DNA of 64,000 bases, taken from positions 16,275 through 80,274 of the forward strand of contig JAFDXR010000013.1 in NCBI GenBank assembly GCA_018267825.1. Direction: 5' to 3'. This DNA is from Bacteroidota bacterium (GTDB taxonomy: Bacteria; Bacteroidota; Bacteroidia; B-17B0; Aurantibacillaceae). Below are positions 7,583 to 15,817 of the stretch, piece by piece. The position numbers and the translations under genes are program-made. Within the stretch, counting starts at the first letter, position 1. Each line of letters begins with the position of its first letter. The notes below the pieces were generated by a model. That model searched no databases. It was not told the origin of the DNA and saw only the letters and a program-made list of their open reading frames with translations.

Positions 7583-7906
7583 ATGAATTTAAGACGAGAT
7601 GTATTCCAGGCCATAGCCGATCCTTCGCGAAGGGCCATTCTGCTATTGGTAGCCTCACAGGCCATGACGGCCGGGGCCATTGCTTCCAATTTCGACACAG
7701 CCAGACCCACTGTTTCCAAACACCTCCAGATACTTACCGAATGTGAACTCCTCCGGCAAGAACAGAGCGGTCGTGAAGTCTATTATCATCTCAATGCCAA
7801 GAAAATGAAAGAAGTAGCCGACTTTATCGAACCATTCCGTAAAATGTGGGATGATCGCTTTAACAAACTGGAAGCGATCATGAAAAATTATAAACCAAAA
7901 AAATAA
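7583..7906 (+). CDS. ArsR-family winged-helix repressor
   Basis: 107 residues. The winged helix covers about 5-85: [15 protein letters not shown] at the start, recognition helix in [18 protein letters not shown], wing in [13 protein letters not shown]. There is no CxC or DxH metal-site motif, and the C-terminal [17 protein letters not shown] is that of the ArsR subgroup paired with AHSA1/SRPBCC genes. It begins 4 bp after the second operator palindrome and heads a five-gene operon, so it is expected to repress the operon until an unknown signal arrives. Confidence 0.93.
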   Translation: MNLRRDVFQAIADPSRRAILLLVASQAMTAGAIASNFDTARPTVSKHLQILTECELLRQEQSGREVYYHLNAKKMKEVADFIEPFRKMWDDRFNKLEAIMKNYKPKK

Positions 7907-7912
7907 ACCATC

Positions 7913-8377
7913 ATGGAACTCAAAACAAAAATACATGCCGAGGAGGGCAAACAGGAATTAGTGATTACCCGGGAATTTGACCTGCCATTGGAATTACTTT
8001 TCAAAGCCTATGTAGAGCCCGAAATTGTTGAGCAATGGATGGGTACCAAAGTACTGAAACTCGAAAACAAAAAGCATGGCAGCTACCAGTTTGAAACAAC
8101 CGATCCGAAAGGAAATAAGCACGGTTTCAACGGAACCATTCATGAGTTTACGCCAAACCAAAACATCACACGGACCTTTGAAATGGAAAACACACCATTT
8201 CCGGTTCAACTCGAATTTCTGGAGTTTGAAGAACTAAGCGAAAATACAAGTAAGCTGCGCATGCATGTGATCTACAAATCTGTGGCCCATCGTGATCAAA
8301 TACTACAACTCCCCTTTGCACAAGGCATCAATATAGCACATAACCGTTTACAGAACTTCTTTAACACATCAAAATAA
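7913..8377 (+). CDS. SRPBCC / AHSA1-domain protein
   Basis: 154 residues with the START-like helix-grip fold used to bind hydrophobic ligands. The family signature is near the start (ITREFDLPLELLFKAYVEPEIVEQWMG), followed by the beta-strands TFEMENTPFPVQLEFLEF and a long C-terminal helix. It starts 6 bp after arsR. Such ArsR-linked AHSA1 proteins are common in soil and water bacteria, but their ligands are unknown. Confidence 0.9.
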   Translation: MELKTKIHAEEGKQELVITREFDLPLELLFKAYVEPEIVEQWMGTKVLKLENKKHGSYQFETTDPKGNKHGFNGTIHEFTPNQNITRTFEMENTPFPVQLEFLEFEELSENTSKLRMHVIYKSVAHRDQILQLPFAQGINIAHNRLQNFFNTSK

Positions 8378-8383
8378 CAGTCC

Positions 8384-8767
8384 ATGACGAAACGAAATAA
8401 AATTATATACTGGATTGCCACAGCCTGGCTTGCCCTTGGTATGTTATCAAGCGGCATTGTGCAATTGCTGCATATACAAAAAGAAACCGACATGATGGCT
8501 CACCTCGGCTATCCCCTTTATTTTCTGAGTATCCTCGGCATCTGGAAGCTGCTGGGAGTTGTGAGCCTACTCATTCCAAAAGTTCCCTTACTGAAAGAAT
8601 GGGCCTACGCAGGATTTTTCTTCACGGTTACGGGCGCCTTGTTTTCACATGCTGTATGCCACGACGAAGCCAAAGAATTTTTCGGGCCTACCCTCCTGCT
8701 CCTACTGACTGTAGTATCCTGGTATTTCCGACCTGTAGCCAGGAAAACCGTTTCGGTGAATCAATAA
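8384..8767 (+). CDS. DoxX-like membrane protein
   Basis: 127 residues with four predicted transmembrane helices: IIYWIATAWLALGMLSSGIV, LYFLSILGIWKLLGVVSLL, WAYAGFFFTVTGALFSHAV and LLLLLTVVSWYF. The pattern HLGYPLYFLSILGIWKLLG is diagnostic of the DoxX-like family. It lies 6 bp after the AHSA1 gene in the ArsR operon. DoxX-like proteins are linked to redox and thiol stress in some bacteria; here only membrane location can be stated firmly. Confidence 0.9.
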   Translation: MTKRNKIIYWIATAWLALGMLSSGIVQLLHIQKETDMMAHLGYPLYFLSILGIWKLLGVVSLLIPKVPLLKEWAYAGFFFTVTGALFSHAVCHDEAKEFFGPTLLLLLTVVSWYFRPVARKTVSVNQ

Positions 8768-8807
8768 TCCTTCCTAACTTTATATCAACACATCCATCTA
8801 TCAAACC

Positions 8808-9386
8808 ATGAATCCAAAAGTCGATTTCTTTTTCAATAAGGCTTCCAAATGGAAAGCAGAACTGGAAAAACTAAGAACCATCGTTCTCGATTGTCACTTA
8901 GCAGAAGAACTGAAATGGGGCGTACCCTGCTACACATTCAATAAAAAAAATGTGGTGCTGATCCATGCGTTTAAAGATTACTGTGCGCTTCTCTTTCATA
9001 AAGGGGTTTTGTTGAAAGACCCGAAAGGCATCCTGATACAACAGACAGAGAATGTACAGGCAGCACGTCAGATCAGGTTTACAAGCCTTCAGGAAATAAA
9101 GAAACTCGAAAAAGTACTGAAGACATATATTTTTGAGGCCGCAGAAGTAGAAGAGTCCGGGTTAAAAGTACCCATGAAAAAAACAACCGAGTTCAATATG
9201 CCGGAAGAATTTCAAAGCAAACTGAATAAAACAACTGCATTGAAAAAAGCCTTTGAAAGCCTCACCCCGGGCCGGCAAAGGGGCTATCTGCTTTATTTTT
9301 CTTCGGCCAAACAGGCCAAAACCCGCGAAGCCCGTATAGAAAAGTATATTCCACAAATCCTCGCCGGAAAAGGGCTGGACGATTAA
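8808..9386 (+). CDS. YdeI-like DUF1801 protein
   Basis: 192 residues. The N-terminal DUF1801 domain (about 12-115) shows AEELKWGVPCYTFNKKNVVL and the typical FKDYCALLFHKGVLL. The C-terminal YdeI/OmpD-associated part shows ALKKAFESLTPGRQRGYLLY and KQAKTREARIEKYIPQIL. Cytoplasmic, function unknown. It is the fourth gene of the ArsR operon, 40 bp after the DoxX-like gene. Confidence 0.88.
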   Translation: MNPKVDFFFNKASKWKAELEKLRTIVLDCHLAEELKWGVPCYTFNKKNVVLIHAFKDYCALLFHKGVLLKDPKGILIQQTENVQAARQIRFTSLQEIKKLEKVLKTYIFEAAEVEESGLKVPMKKTTEFNMPEEFQSKLNKTTALKKAFESLTPGRQRGYLLYFSSAKQAKTREARIEKYIPQILAGKGLDD

Positions 9387-9416
9387 ATCAACACATAACC
9401 ATACACGATCCAAAAC

Positions 9417-9974
9417 ATGAAAAAGACGCTTTCCTCCAAACAAAGTGAAGAATTGCTTCATATTTTACAAACCCGTTTTGAAAAGCACACGAACCGACAC
9501 AAAGGCCTTGACTGGTCGAAGATACAGGCTACACTGAAAACAAAACCGGAAAAGTTGTGGTCGCTTTATGAAATGGAAAATACCGGCGGTGAACCGGATG
9601 TGATTGCTTATGATGAAAAAAGCAGCAAGTACCTGTTCTGTGATTGCTCAGCCGAAAGTCCGCAGGGCCGCCGGAGTGTGTGTTATGACCAAGAGGCGCT
9701 GGAGTCGAGAAAAGAACACAAACCGAAAGACAGCGCCATGAATATGGCTTCTGCCATGGGTATTGAGCTCTTAACCGCAGAACAATACCGCGAACTGCAA
9801 ACTCTTGGAAACTTCGATACCAAAACCTCGAGCTGGATCGTAACACCCGCTGAAATCCGTAAACTGGGAGGCGCCCTCTTTTGCGACCGGCGTTACAATA
9901 CGGTTTTCACATATCACAATGGTGCCGAATCTTACTATGCCGCCCGCGGATTCCGGGGCCTGTTAAGAGTCTGA
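9417..9974 (+). CDS. DUF4256-domain protein
   Basis: 185-residue soluble protein of the DUF4256 family: KHTNRHKGLDWSKIQATL at the start, MENTGGEPDVIAYDE and FCDCSAESPQGRRSVCYD in the middle, GGALFCDRRYNTVFTYHNGA and SYYAARGFRGLLRV at the end. The Cys and His content hints at metal or redox chemistry, but no activity is known. It ends the ArsR operon; no clear terminator follows before the aldehyde dehydrogenase promoter. Confidence 0.88.
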   Translation: MKKTLSSKQSEELLHILQTRFEKHTNRHKGLDWSKIQATLKTKPEKLWSLYEMENTGGEPDVIAYDEKSSKYLFCDCSAESPQGRRSVCYDQEALESRKEHKPKDSAMNMASAMGIELLTAEQYRELQTLGNFDTKTSSWIVTPAEIRKLGGALFCDRRYNTVFTYHNGAESYYAARGFRGLLRV

Positions 9975-10033
9975 TCATTGAGATACTAATTAAAACGCAT
10001 ACAACAAATTACCCCGGATCATTCTCCTTTTCG

Positions 10034-10041
10034 TATCTTTG
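10034..10041 (+). promoter_or_regulatory. -7 element of aldehyde dehydrogenase
   Basis: TATCTTTG fits TAnnTTTG. It shows that the in-frame TTG at 10039 is promoter DNA, not a start; the ATG at 10057 is the likely start, with a very short leader. No good -33 box is seen. Confidence 0.5.
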
Positions 10042-10056
10042 ACTATAAGCCATGTC

Positions 10057-11433
10057 ATGATCGAAACACCCGAAAATAGCATCCTTCAAAGTATTAACAG
10101 CCAGAGAGCATTTTTTTTGTCTGGCAAAACAAAGGATCTGTCATTCAGAAAAGCACAGCTTCTTAAACTCAGAAAATATATAAGCCAACATGAAGCTGAG
10201 CTCTGCCAGGCCTTGTGGAATGACCTGAGGAAATCGCCGGAAGAAGCATACATGACTGAGATTGGGCTGGTTAAAAGTGAAGTGAATCTTCACCTGAAAC
10301 ACCTCAAAACGTGGGCCGGCCCACAGGAAGTAGCCACCCCCGTTGCTTTGCTTCCGTCTTCCAGCAAAATATACGTTGAACCCCTGGGGGTATCACTCAT
10401 CATTGCTCCATGGAATTATCCGTTTCAATTGCTAATCAACCCATTGATCGGAGCTATGTCTTCAGGCTGTTGCTGCATCCTGAAACCATCACCGGATGCG
10501 CCAGCCACCGCGGCATTTGCAGACAAGATGATCCGTGCGTTATTCGACCCCGAATATATAACCGTGATCCAGGGGGGAACTGAAACGAATACTTCTCTGC
10601 TCAAACAGCAGTTTGATGTTATTTTTTTCACGGGAAGTACACGTGTCGGAAAAATAGTTATGAAGGCTGCCTCAGAACACCTAACCCCTGTTGTTCTTGA
10701 ACTGGGCGGCAAGAGCCCATGCATTGTCGATAAAGACGCAAACCTGGATATTGCAGCACGCCGCATTACCTGGGGAAAATTCCTTAATGCCGGCCAAACA
10801 TGTATTGCCCCGGATTATCTCTATGTGCATAAATCCGTCAAAGAACAACTCATTCAGAAAATTTCAGAACAAATTCATCGCATGTTTGGAGAAGATGTTG
10901 CAGAAAGCCCATTCTATGCCCGCATCGTGAATGAAAATGCCATCAAAAGACTCTCAGTATTCATGCAGGATGGTAAAATCCGTGAAGGCGGAACTTATGA
11001 TCTTGAATCGCGCTACATGGCTCCCACGATCATGGATGAAATCACAACTGAATCGGCCATTATGCAAGAAGAGATTTTTGGGCCCTTGCTTCCTGTGTTG
11101 AGCTTCGAACAACTGGATGAAGTCATTGCCTATATAAATCGGCAGGCCAAACCTCTGGCATTGTATTACTTTGGCAGACCCGCAACCGGCGACTATGTTC
11201 TTTCGAAAACATCATCGGGTGGCGCCTGCATAAATGATACACTGCTTCATATCGGTAATCATCATATGCCTTTTGGTGGTGTGGGCTACAGTGGCACCGG
11301 TGCTTATCATGGCAAAGACAGCTTCCTCGCTTTCAGTCACCGCAAATCTGTTGTAACAAGCTCACGCCACTTTGATCTGCCGCTGAAATATGCCCCTTAT
11401 AAGTATTTTAAGTGGGTGCGCCATTTTTTGTAG
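10057..11433 (+). CDS. Aldehyde dehydrogenase, class 3-like
   Basis: 458 residues from ATG 10057. NAD(P)-dependent oxidation of an aldehyde to the acid. Conserved landmarks are APWNYPFQL (cofactor site), FTGSTRVGK, the catalytic Glu in VLELGGKSP, the nucleophilic Cys in NAGQTCIAPDY and EEIFGPLLPV. The total length and the C-terminal HHMPFGGVGYSGTGAYHGK with no extra oligomerisation arm match the ALDH3 family (fatty or aromatic aldehydes). It stands alone between the ArsR operon and the potassium module. A membrane-seeking C-terminus (YKYFKWVRHFL) is present. Confidence 0.93.
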   Translation: MIETPENSILQSINSQRAFFLSGKTKDLSFRKAQLLKLRKYISQHEAELCQALWNDLRKSPEEAYMTEIGLVKSEVNLHLKHLKTWAGPQEVATPVALLPSSSKIYVEPLGVSLIIAPWNYPFQLLINPLIGAMSSGCCCILKPSPDAPATAAFADKMIRALFDPEYITVIQGGTETNTSLLKQQFDVIFFTGSTRVGKIVMKAASEHLTPVVLELGGKSPCIVDKDANLDIAARRITWGKFLNAGQTCIAPDYLYVHKSVKEQLIQKISEQIHRMFGEDVAESPFYARIVNENAIKRLSVFMQDGKIREGGTYDLESRYMAPTIMDEITTESAIMQEEIFGPLLPVLSFEQLDEVIAYINRQAKPLALYYFGRPATGDYVLSKTSSGGACINDTLLHIGNHHMPFGGVGYSGTGAYHGKDSFLAFSHRKSVVTSSRHFDLPLKYAPYKYFKWVRHFL

Positions 11434-11455
11434 CATTCCCGCTATTCTACAAATG

Positions 11456-11608
11456 CTGATTCTGGTACGCTTCAAAAATCATTTTGAAACACTCACCAAC
11501 ACCTGCAACAATTGCCATCGGGCAACAAGCCATGGCTTCAATGTGATCAAAATACCAAACTCTCCGCCTTTCAGCAACCAGGAGTTTAAAGTAAGCGAAC
11601 CAAACTAA
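11456..11608 (+). pseudogene. C-terminal remnant of a c-type haem protein
   Basis: About 50 codons open to the TAA at 11606-11608, reading FKNHFETLTNTCNNCHRATS, then HGFNVIKIPNSPPFSNQEFK. The CxxCH haem motif and the proline-rich SPPFSNQ tail look like the end of a small periplasmic cytochrome-like protein of Bacteroidota. The upstream part in this frame is aldehyde dehydrogenase sequence in another phase, so no start or signal peptide exists. It is probably a truncated gene. Confidence 0.5.
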
Positions 11609-11837
11609 GTCAATGGCTATTTGCACGCTATGAAGAACAAGGAAGGCACAGTAGTAAAACGCCGACCATTTTTAACCACTATTTCAATCTGAAAAGTATG
11701 GTTATGAAAAAAAATAACGATGTCACCGGAAAATGAAAACGGTAAAATGATCTGAAGAAACCAGGAGTAAAATAACCATATTCTTTCAAGACGTCCTGCC
11801 AATGCCTCAACTATGTTTTTCCTTTCGGTTTAATTCA
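11609..11837. other. Intergenic region, nothing recognised
   Basis: About 230 bp of AT-rich DNA between the haem-protein remnant and the promoter of the response regulator. No repeat, structured RNA or convincing small gene is visible. Confidence 0.5.
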
Positions 11838-11845
11838 TACATTTG
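11838..11845 (+). promoter_or_regulatory. -7 element of NtrC-like regulator
   Basis: TACATTTG matches TAnnTTTG and lies 14 bp before the start codon. No strong -33 box is seen. Confidence 0.45.
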
Positions 11846-11859
11846 ATGCACTATTTTCC

Positions 11860-13212
11860 ATGAACTCCAAAGCCCATATCCTGATCATTGACGATGAAGA
11901 CAAACTCCGTCAACTATTTTCCAGGATCATTGAATTGGAAGGTTATTGTGTGTCACAGGCCTCTACACTGAAGCAGGGCTTAAAAATCCTGGGGCAAAAT
12001 CCGGATATTGACATCGTTCTCACCGACGTAAAACTGCCGGATGGCAATGGCATTGAACATATAGAAGAAATAAAAAAACTGAATCCTCTGGGCGAGGTCA
12101 TGGTCATGACTGCCTTTGGCTCCATTCACGATGGTGTGAGAGCGATGAAGCTGGGAGCCTTCGATTACTTCACCAAAGGTGATGACAATGACCAGATCAT
12201 TCCGGCCCTGAACAGGGCTGCCGAGAAAGTGCGTTTGCAAAAACGCATCCAGGAATTGGAAACCCGCCTGGAAACCCGACATGGTTTTGATAACATCATT
12301 GGTGAGTCTGCGATCATCAAAGACACCATTGCCCTGGCAAAAAAAGTAGCACCAACGGATTCGACCGTTCTGCTTGAAGGTGCTACCGGTGTCGGAAAAG
12401 AATTGTTTGCTCAGGCTATCCATTTTTCAAGTCCCCGTAAAAACAATGCTTTTGTGGCTGTTAATTGCAGCTCTTTTGCCAAAGACATTCTCGAGAGCGA
12501 ACTATTCGGACATAAAAAAGGGGCTTTCACAGGAGCCATTACCGATAAAAAAGGCTTGTTTGAAGAAGCTCATGAAGGCACAATCTTCCTGGACGAGATG
12601 GGCGAAATGAACCTTGATCTCCAGGCGAAATTACTCCGTGTTCTGGAGACACAGAGCTTCATCAAAGTTGGTGATACCAAATCCACACGGGTTAATGTGC
12701 GTGTTATTGCAGCCACCAACCGCGATCTTAAAAAAGAATCGGAGCAGGGAAACTTCAGGCTGGATCTGTATTACAGACTTTCCATTTTCAAAATAAATAT
12801 TCCATCGCTCCGTGAGCGTAAAGAAGATATTGAAGCCCTCGCCCATCATTTCATTGGTATCTATGCCAACAAATTAAAAAAACGTATTTCTGCGATTGAT
12901 AAAGACTTCCTGAAAGTGCTGAAAAAAAATGACTGGAAAGGGAATATCCGCGAACTCAAAAACTGTATCGAGAGGGCTGTTATACTGGCCGACAACGACA
13001 GACTCTCTACCGACCTGCTTGCCCACGACATCTTAAATTGCGAGGCTCCCGACCCCGACGATTCTTTAACAAGCCTCGCAGCCATGGAAAAACATCACAT
13101 CCAAAAAATACTCCGGCTCGCCAAAGGAAATAAAACCAAAGCTGCAGAACTCCTGGGCATTGGGCTTACCACACTCTACCGCAAAATGGAAGAGTATGGC
13201 ATCGAAAAATAA
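11860..13212 (+). CDS. NtrC-family sigma-54-dependent response regulator
   Basis: 450 residues. The receiver (1-120) has DDED and phospho-acceptor Asp56 in VLTDVKLPDG. The AAA+ domain (145-385) has Walker A GATGVGKE (174-181), the sigma-54-contacting GAFTGA loop (221-226) and Walker B TIFLDEMGE (241-249). A Fis-type helix-turn-helix is at the C-terminus (NKTKAAELLGIGLTTLYRKM). It activates sigma-54 promoters by ATP hydrolysis. Its position directly before the kdp genes and the absence of any KdpE suggest it is the output regulator of the potassium module, fed by the kinase at 23006-24706. That pairing is inference. Confidence 0.93.
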   Translation: MNSKAHILIIDDEDKLRQLFSRIIELEGYCVSQASTLKQGLKILGQNPDIDIVLTDVKLPDGNGIEHIEEIKKLNPLGEVMVMTAFGSIHDGVRAMKLGAFDYFTKGDDNDQIIPALNRAAEKVRLQKRIQELETRLETRHGFDNIIGESAIIKDTIALAKKVAPTDSTVLLEGATGVGKELFAQAIHFSSPRKNNAFVAVNCSSFAKDILESELFGHKKGAFTGAITDKKGLFEEAHEGTIFLDEMGEMNLDLQAKLLRVLETQSFIKVGDTKSTRVNVRVIAATNRDLKKESEQGNFRLDLYYRLSIFKINIPSLRERKEDIEALAHHFIGIYANKLKKRISAIDKDFLKVLKKNDWKGNIRELKNCIERAVILADNDRLSTDLLAHDILNCEAPDPDDSLTSLAAMEKHHIQKILRLAKGNKTKAAELLGIGLTTLYRKMEEYGIEK

Positions 13213-13227
13213 CACCCTTTCATTTTG

Positions 13228-13257
13228 AAAAACCCTTCCAAAACGGAAGGGTTTTTT
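13228..13257 (+). terminator. Terminator after NtrC-like gene
   Basis: AACCCTTCC and GGAAGGGTT form a 9-bp stem with a short loop, followed by TTTT. It separates the regulator from the kdp operon, so the operon needs its own promoter. Confidence 0.85.
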
Positions 13258-13311
13258 ATGATACCTGAATTTTCGACATTTATTATAAATAAATAAAAAT
13301 CAACACCTTAC

Positions 13312-13380
13312 AGGCATTTACAAGCTATTAAATACCTGCGGAATAATATTTGGCATGCGCGTGTAGATATTACAATGCCT
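13312..13380. promoter_or_regulatory. Repeated AGGCATT motifs upstream of kdp operon
   Basis: AGGCATT (13312-13318) is mirrored by AATGCCT (13374-13380), and a further GGCAT lies at 13352-13356. The block lies 107-175 bp upstream of the first operon gene, where enhancer sites of an NtrC-like activator would be expected. No exact -24/-12 promoter (GG, 10 bases, GC) could be found by eye in this region. Confidence 0.3.
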
Positions 13381-13486
13381 TTCATGCAAAATCTAAAATC
13401 ACCCCACCTCGTCCATGGTTTTTTCATTCTGCTGATCTTTTTCAGTCTGCTGATTAAACTCATAACCCGGTCCTAAAAATAATACA

Positions 13487-13909
13487 ATGAACGCAACAGT
13501 TGAACTTTTGAAACTAAAAATCGAACTGACACTGCAACAGGAAACCCATTGTCTCCGGGAGCATGAGGTCACAGATTTGTTAAGCAATGAATTGCCGGTT
13601 ATCAACGAAAGTCTTGAGAAAGCCGACAACCCGCATAACATCTACACCGTGATGCAAAGTTTTGCCGATTTCACAAAACAATTCATCAAGCAGGGAAACC
13701 TGAAAGAAACCATGCATTGCTTTACGCTGGCCGACACCATGCTGAAACATGGTAATGCAACTGTACGCAATGCCATTGAAAATGGTTACCTCTACTCCAT
13801 CTCGGGGGTTATTGAGATGGCCGGTCAGTCACAACAGCTCATTAAAAACATGCTGAGCGATACATTAAGAAAAGAATATAACCGCCAGGTGTGCGCATCC
13901 GGCCTCTGA
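13487..13909 (+). CDS. DUF7674-type protein at head of kdp operon
   Basis: 140-residue, mostly helical cytoplasmic protein: ETHCLREHEVTDLLSNELPV, VMQSFADFTKQFIKQGNLKE, MHCFTLADTMLKHGNATVRN, SGVIEMAGQSQQLIKNMLSD. The pattern matches the DUF7674 family, which has no known activity. It sits directly before the small membrane peptides and kdpA, so a role in potassium homeostasis is suggested by position only. Confidence 0.75.
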   Translation: MNATVELLKLKIELTLQQETHCLREHEVTDLLSNELPVINESLEKADNPHNIYTVMQSFADFTKQFIKQGNLKETMHCFTLADTMLKHGNATVRNAIENGYLYSISGVIEMAGQSQQLIKNMLSDTLRKEYNRQVCASGL

Positions 13910-13919
13910 TCAATACATC

Positions 13920-14012
13920 ATGGAAACATTACTCTCTACAACACTCATTGCTGCAGGATTAACCTGCTTCTGGCTCTTTGCCAAGAGTATCGACTTTTTT
14001 GAAAATATATAA
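13920..14012 (+). CDS. 30-residue single-helix membrane peptide
   Basis: ATG at 13920 to TAA at 14010-14012. The peptide begins METLLSTTLIAAGLTCFWLF and ends AKSIDFFENI: one transmembrane helix and a short polar tail. It lies 10 bp after the DUF7674 gene and 11 bp before kdpF. The size and place suggest a second KdpF-like stabilising peptide or a regulatory microprotein. Not recognised as a named family. Confidence 0.6.
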   Translation: METLLSTTLIAAGLTCFWLFAKSIDFFENI

Positions 14013-14023
14013 CACTTACGACC

Positions 14024-14101
14024 ATGACAGCACTTCTGATTTTAGCCATCGTTGTTTTTGGGTACCTCGTTTATGTACTGCTTAAACCAGAAAAATTTTA
14101 G
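14024..14101 (+). CDS. kdpF: Potassium-transporting ATPase KdpF subunit
   Basis: 25-residue single-helix peptide. It opens MTALLILAIVVFGYLVYVLL and ends KPEKF, matching the KdpF pattern of a helix with GYL.Y.L followed by a short charged end. KdpF sits at the KdpA interface and stabilises the KdpFABC complex in the inner membrane. It lies 3 bp upstream of the kdpA start, the standard order, so the identification is firm despite the size. Confidence 0.9.
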   Translation: MTALLILAIVVFGYLVYVLLKPEKF

Positions 14102-14104
14102 ACT

Positions 14105-15805
14105 ATGAACACAGAATTAATCGGGGTTATTGCCACCTTTCTTATCACGGTTGCCTTAGCCATCCCCTTCGGGAAATATATAGCGCGGGTTTTTAAGGGT
14201 GAAAAAACGCTCCTGGATTTCCTGGCTCCACTCGAAACCCGTATTCTTAAACTTTGTGGTATCGATCCGGGTCGTCAAATGAACTGGAAACAGCATCTGT
14301 TGGCCCTGCTTGCCATAAACATGCTATGGTTTGTATACGCCTTCATCATGCTGCTAACACAGGGCAGCCTGTTTCTGAACCCGGATGGCAATCCATCCAT
14401 GAGCCCGGATCTGAGTTTCAATACAGCCATCAGTTTTATGGTGAATTGCAATCTTCAGCATTACTCCGGCGAAACAGGTTTAACCTACCTGACACAACTC
14501 GCGGTAATTACGTTTCTGCAGTTTGTTTCAGCGGCTACCGGTATTGCCGCACTCATTGTTGTTTTCAATGCCATGCGTGAAAAAGCGACCGAAGGTCTCG
14601 GAAATTTTTTCGACATCTTTTTGAAATCACTTACCCGGATCCTGTTGCCTGTAAGTTTTATCCTTGCTATAATCCTCGTGTTCAACGGAACACCAGCAGG
14701 CTTCGAGGGTAAAGACACCATCACAACCCTTCAGGGAGATACAGTGCAGGTATCGCGTGGCCCGGCTGCAGGTATGATTGCCATCAAACACCTCGGAACA
14801 AACGGTGGAGGTTGGTTTGGAGCCAACTCGGCACACCCGCTCGAAAATCCGAATTACCTGACCAATATGGTGGAGATGATCGCCCAGGTTTTAATCCCGA
14901 TAGCACTCATTTTCGCGATGGGGTTTTACCTGAACCGCAAAAAAATGGCTTATGTTATTTTCGGGGTGATGACACTTGGAATGTTAACCCTGCTTATTCC
15001 AACGCTGATTGCTGAGTCAAACGGTAACCCGGCAATTGCTCACATGGGTATCAGCCAGGCCACCGGAAGCATGGAAGGAAAAGAAGTGCGTTTCGGTCCA
15101 AAAGCCTCGGCCTACTGGAGTATTGTTACCACTGTTATATCAACGGGCTCGGTCAATTCCATGCACGACAGTTCTATGCCGGTATCAGGCACCATGCAAT
15201 TGCTGGGCATGATGACCAATGCATTTTATGGAGGCTGTGGTGTAGGTATCCTGAACTACTACATCTTCATCATCATAGCTGTGTTTATTTCAGGACTTAT
15301 GGTGGGCCGCACGCCCGAATTCCTGGGCCGGAAAATTGAAGCACGTGAAATGAAAATTGCCACACTCATTGCCCTGCTCCATCCCTTTCTGATCCTGGTA
15401 GGAACAGCCATCTCCTCCTTTGTTTATACAAAGGATCCTTCTGTCGGATGGCTCAATAACCCCGGTTATCACGGATTTTCGGAGATGCTCTATGAGTACA
15501 CATCCAGTGCGGCTAACAACGGCAGCGGATTTGAAGGCCTGGGTGATAATAACTGGTTCTGGAATATCACAACCGGGTTCGTACTGATCCTTGGCCGCTT
15601 TCTGCCGATCATCGGCCCGGTTGCCATTGCAGGTATCCTGGCCAATAAAAAATACGTTCCGGAATCTGCCGGCACTTTACGAACCGATACCGGCACATTC
15701 GGGATCATGACCTATGCAGTTATCATGATCATTGCCGCCCTGGCCTTTTTCCCGGCACTGGTGCTTGGGCCATTGGCCGAATATTTCAACTTATATCATG
15801 TTTAA
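14105..15805 (+). CDS. kdpA: Potassium-transporting ATPase subunit KdpA
   Basis: 566-residue channel-like subunit of the KdpFABC high-affinity K+ pump, with ten predicted membrane helices. The four selectivity-filter repeats are recognisable: FMVNCNLQHYSGE, LGTNGGGWFGANSAHP, GSVNSMHDSSMPVSG and AANNGSGFEGLG. It is in the usual order after kdpF and 12 bp before kdpB. Length is standard (about 560). Confidence 0.98.
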   Translation: MNTELIGVIATFLITVALAIPFGKYIARVFKGEKTLLDFLAPLETRILKLCGIDPGRQMNWKQHLLALLAINMLWFVYAFIMLLTQGSLFLNPDGNPSMSPDLSFNTAISFMVNCNLQHYSGETGLTYLTQLAVITFLQFVSAATGIAALIVVFNAMREKATEGLGNFFDIFLKSLTRILLPVSFILAIILVFNGTPAGFEGKDTITTLQGDTVQVSRGPAAGMIAIKHLGTNGGGWFGANSAHPLENPNYLTNMVEMIAQVLIPIALIFAMGFYLNRKKMAYVIFGVMTLGMLTLLIPTLIAESNGNPAIAHMGISQATGSMEGKEVRFGPKASAYWSIVTTVISTGSVNSMHDSSMPVSGTMQLLGMMTNAFYGGCGVGILNYYIFIIIAVFISGLMVGRTPEFLGRKIEAREMKIATLIALLHPFLILVGTAISSFVYTKDPSVGWLNNPGYHGFSEMLYEYTSSAANNGSGFEGLGDNNWFWNITTGFVLILGRFLPIIGPVAIAGILANKKYVPESAGTLRTDTGTFGIMTYAVIMIIAALAFFPALVLGPLAEYFNLYHV

Positions 15806-15817
15806 TGTTTTTCTGCT

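Noticed and set aside
11617-11802. 61-codon minus-strand frame in the gap before the NtrC-like gene
   Set aside because: Hydrophobic low-complexity text from AT-rich DNA, no start signals, no neighbours on that strand.
13351-13366. Sigma-54 promoter TGGCAT...GTGTA before the kdp operon
   Set aside because: The GG to GC spacing is wrong and the -12 GC is absent; it does not meet the consensus.
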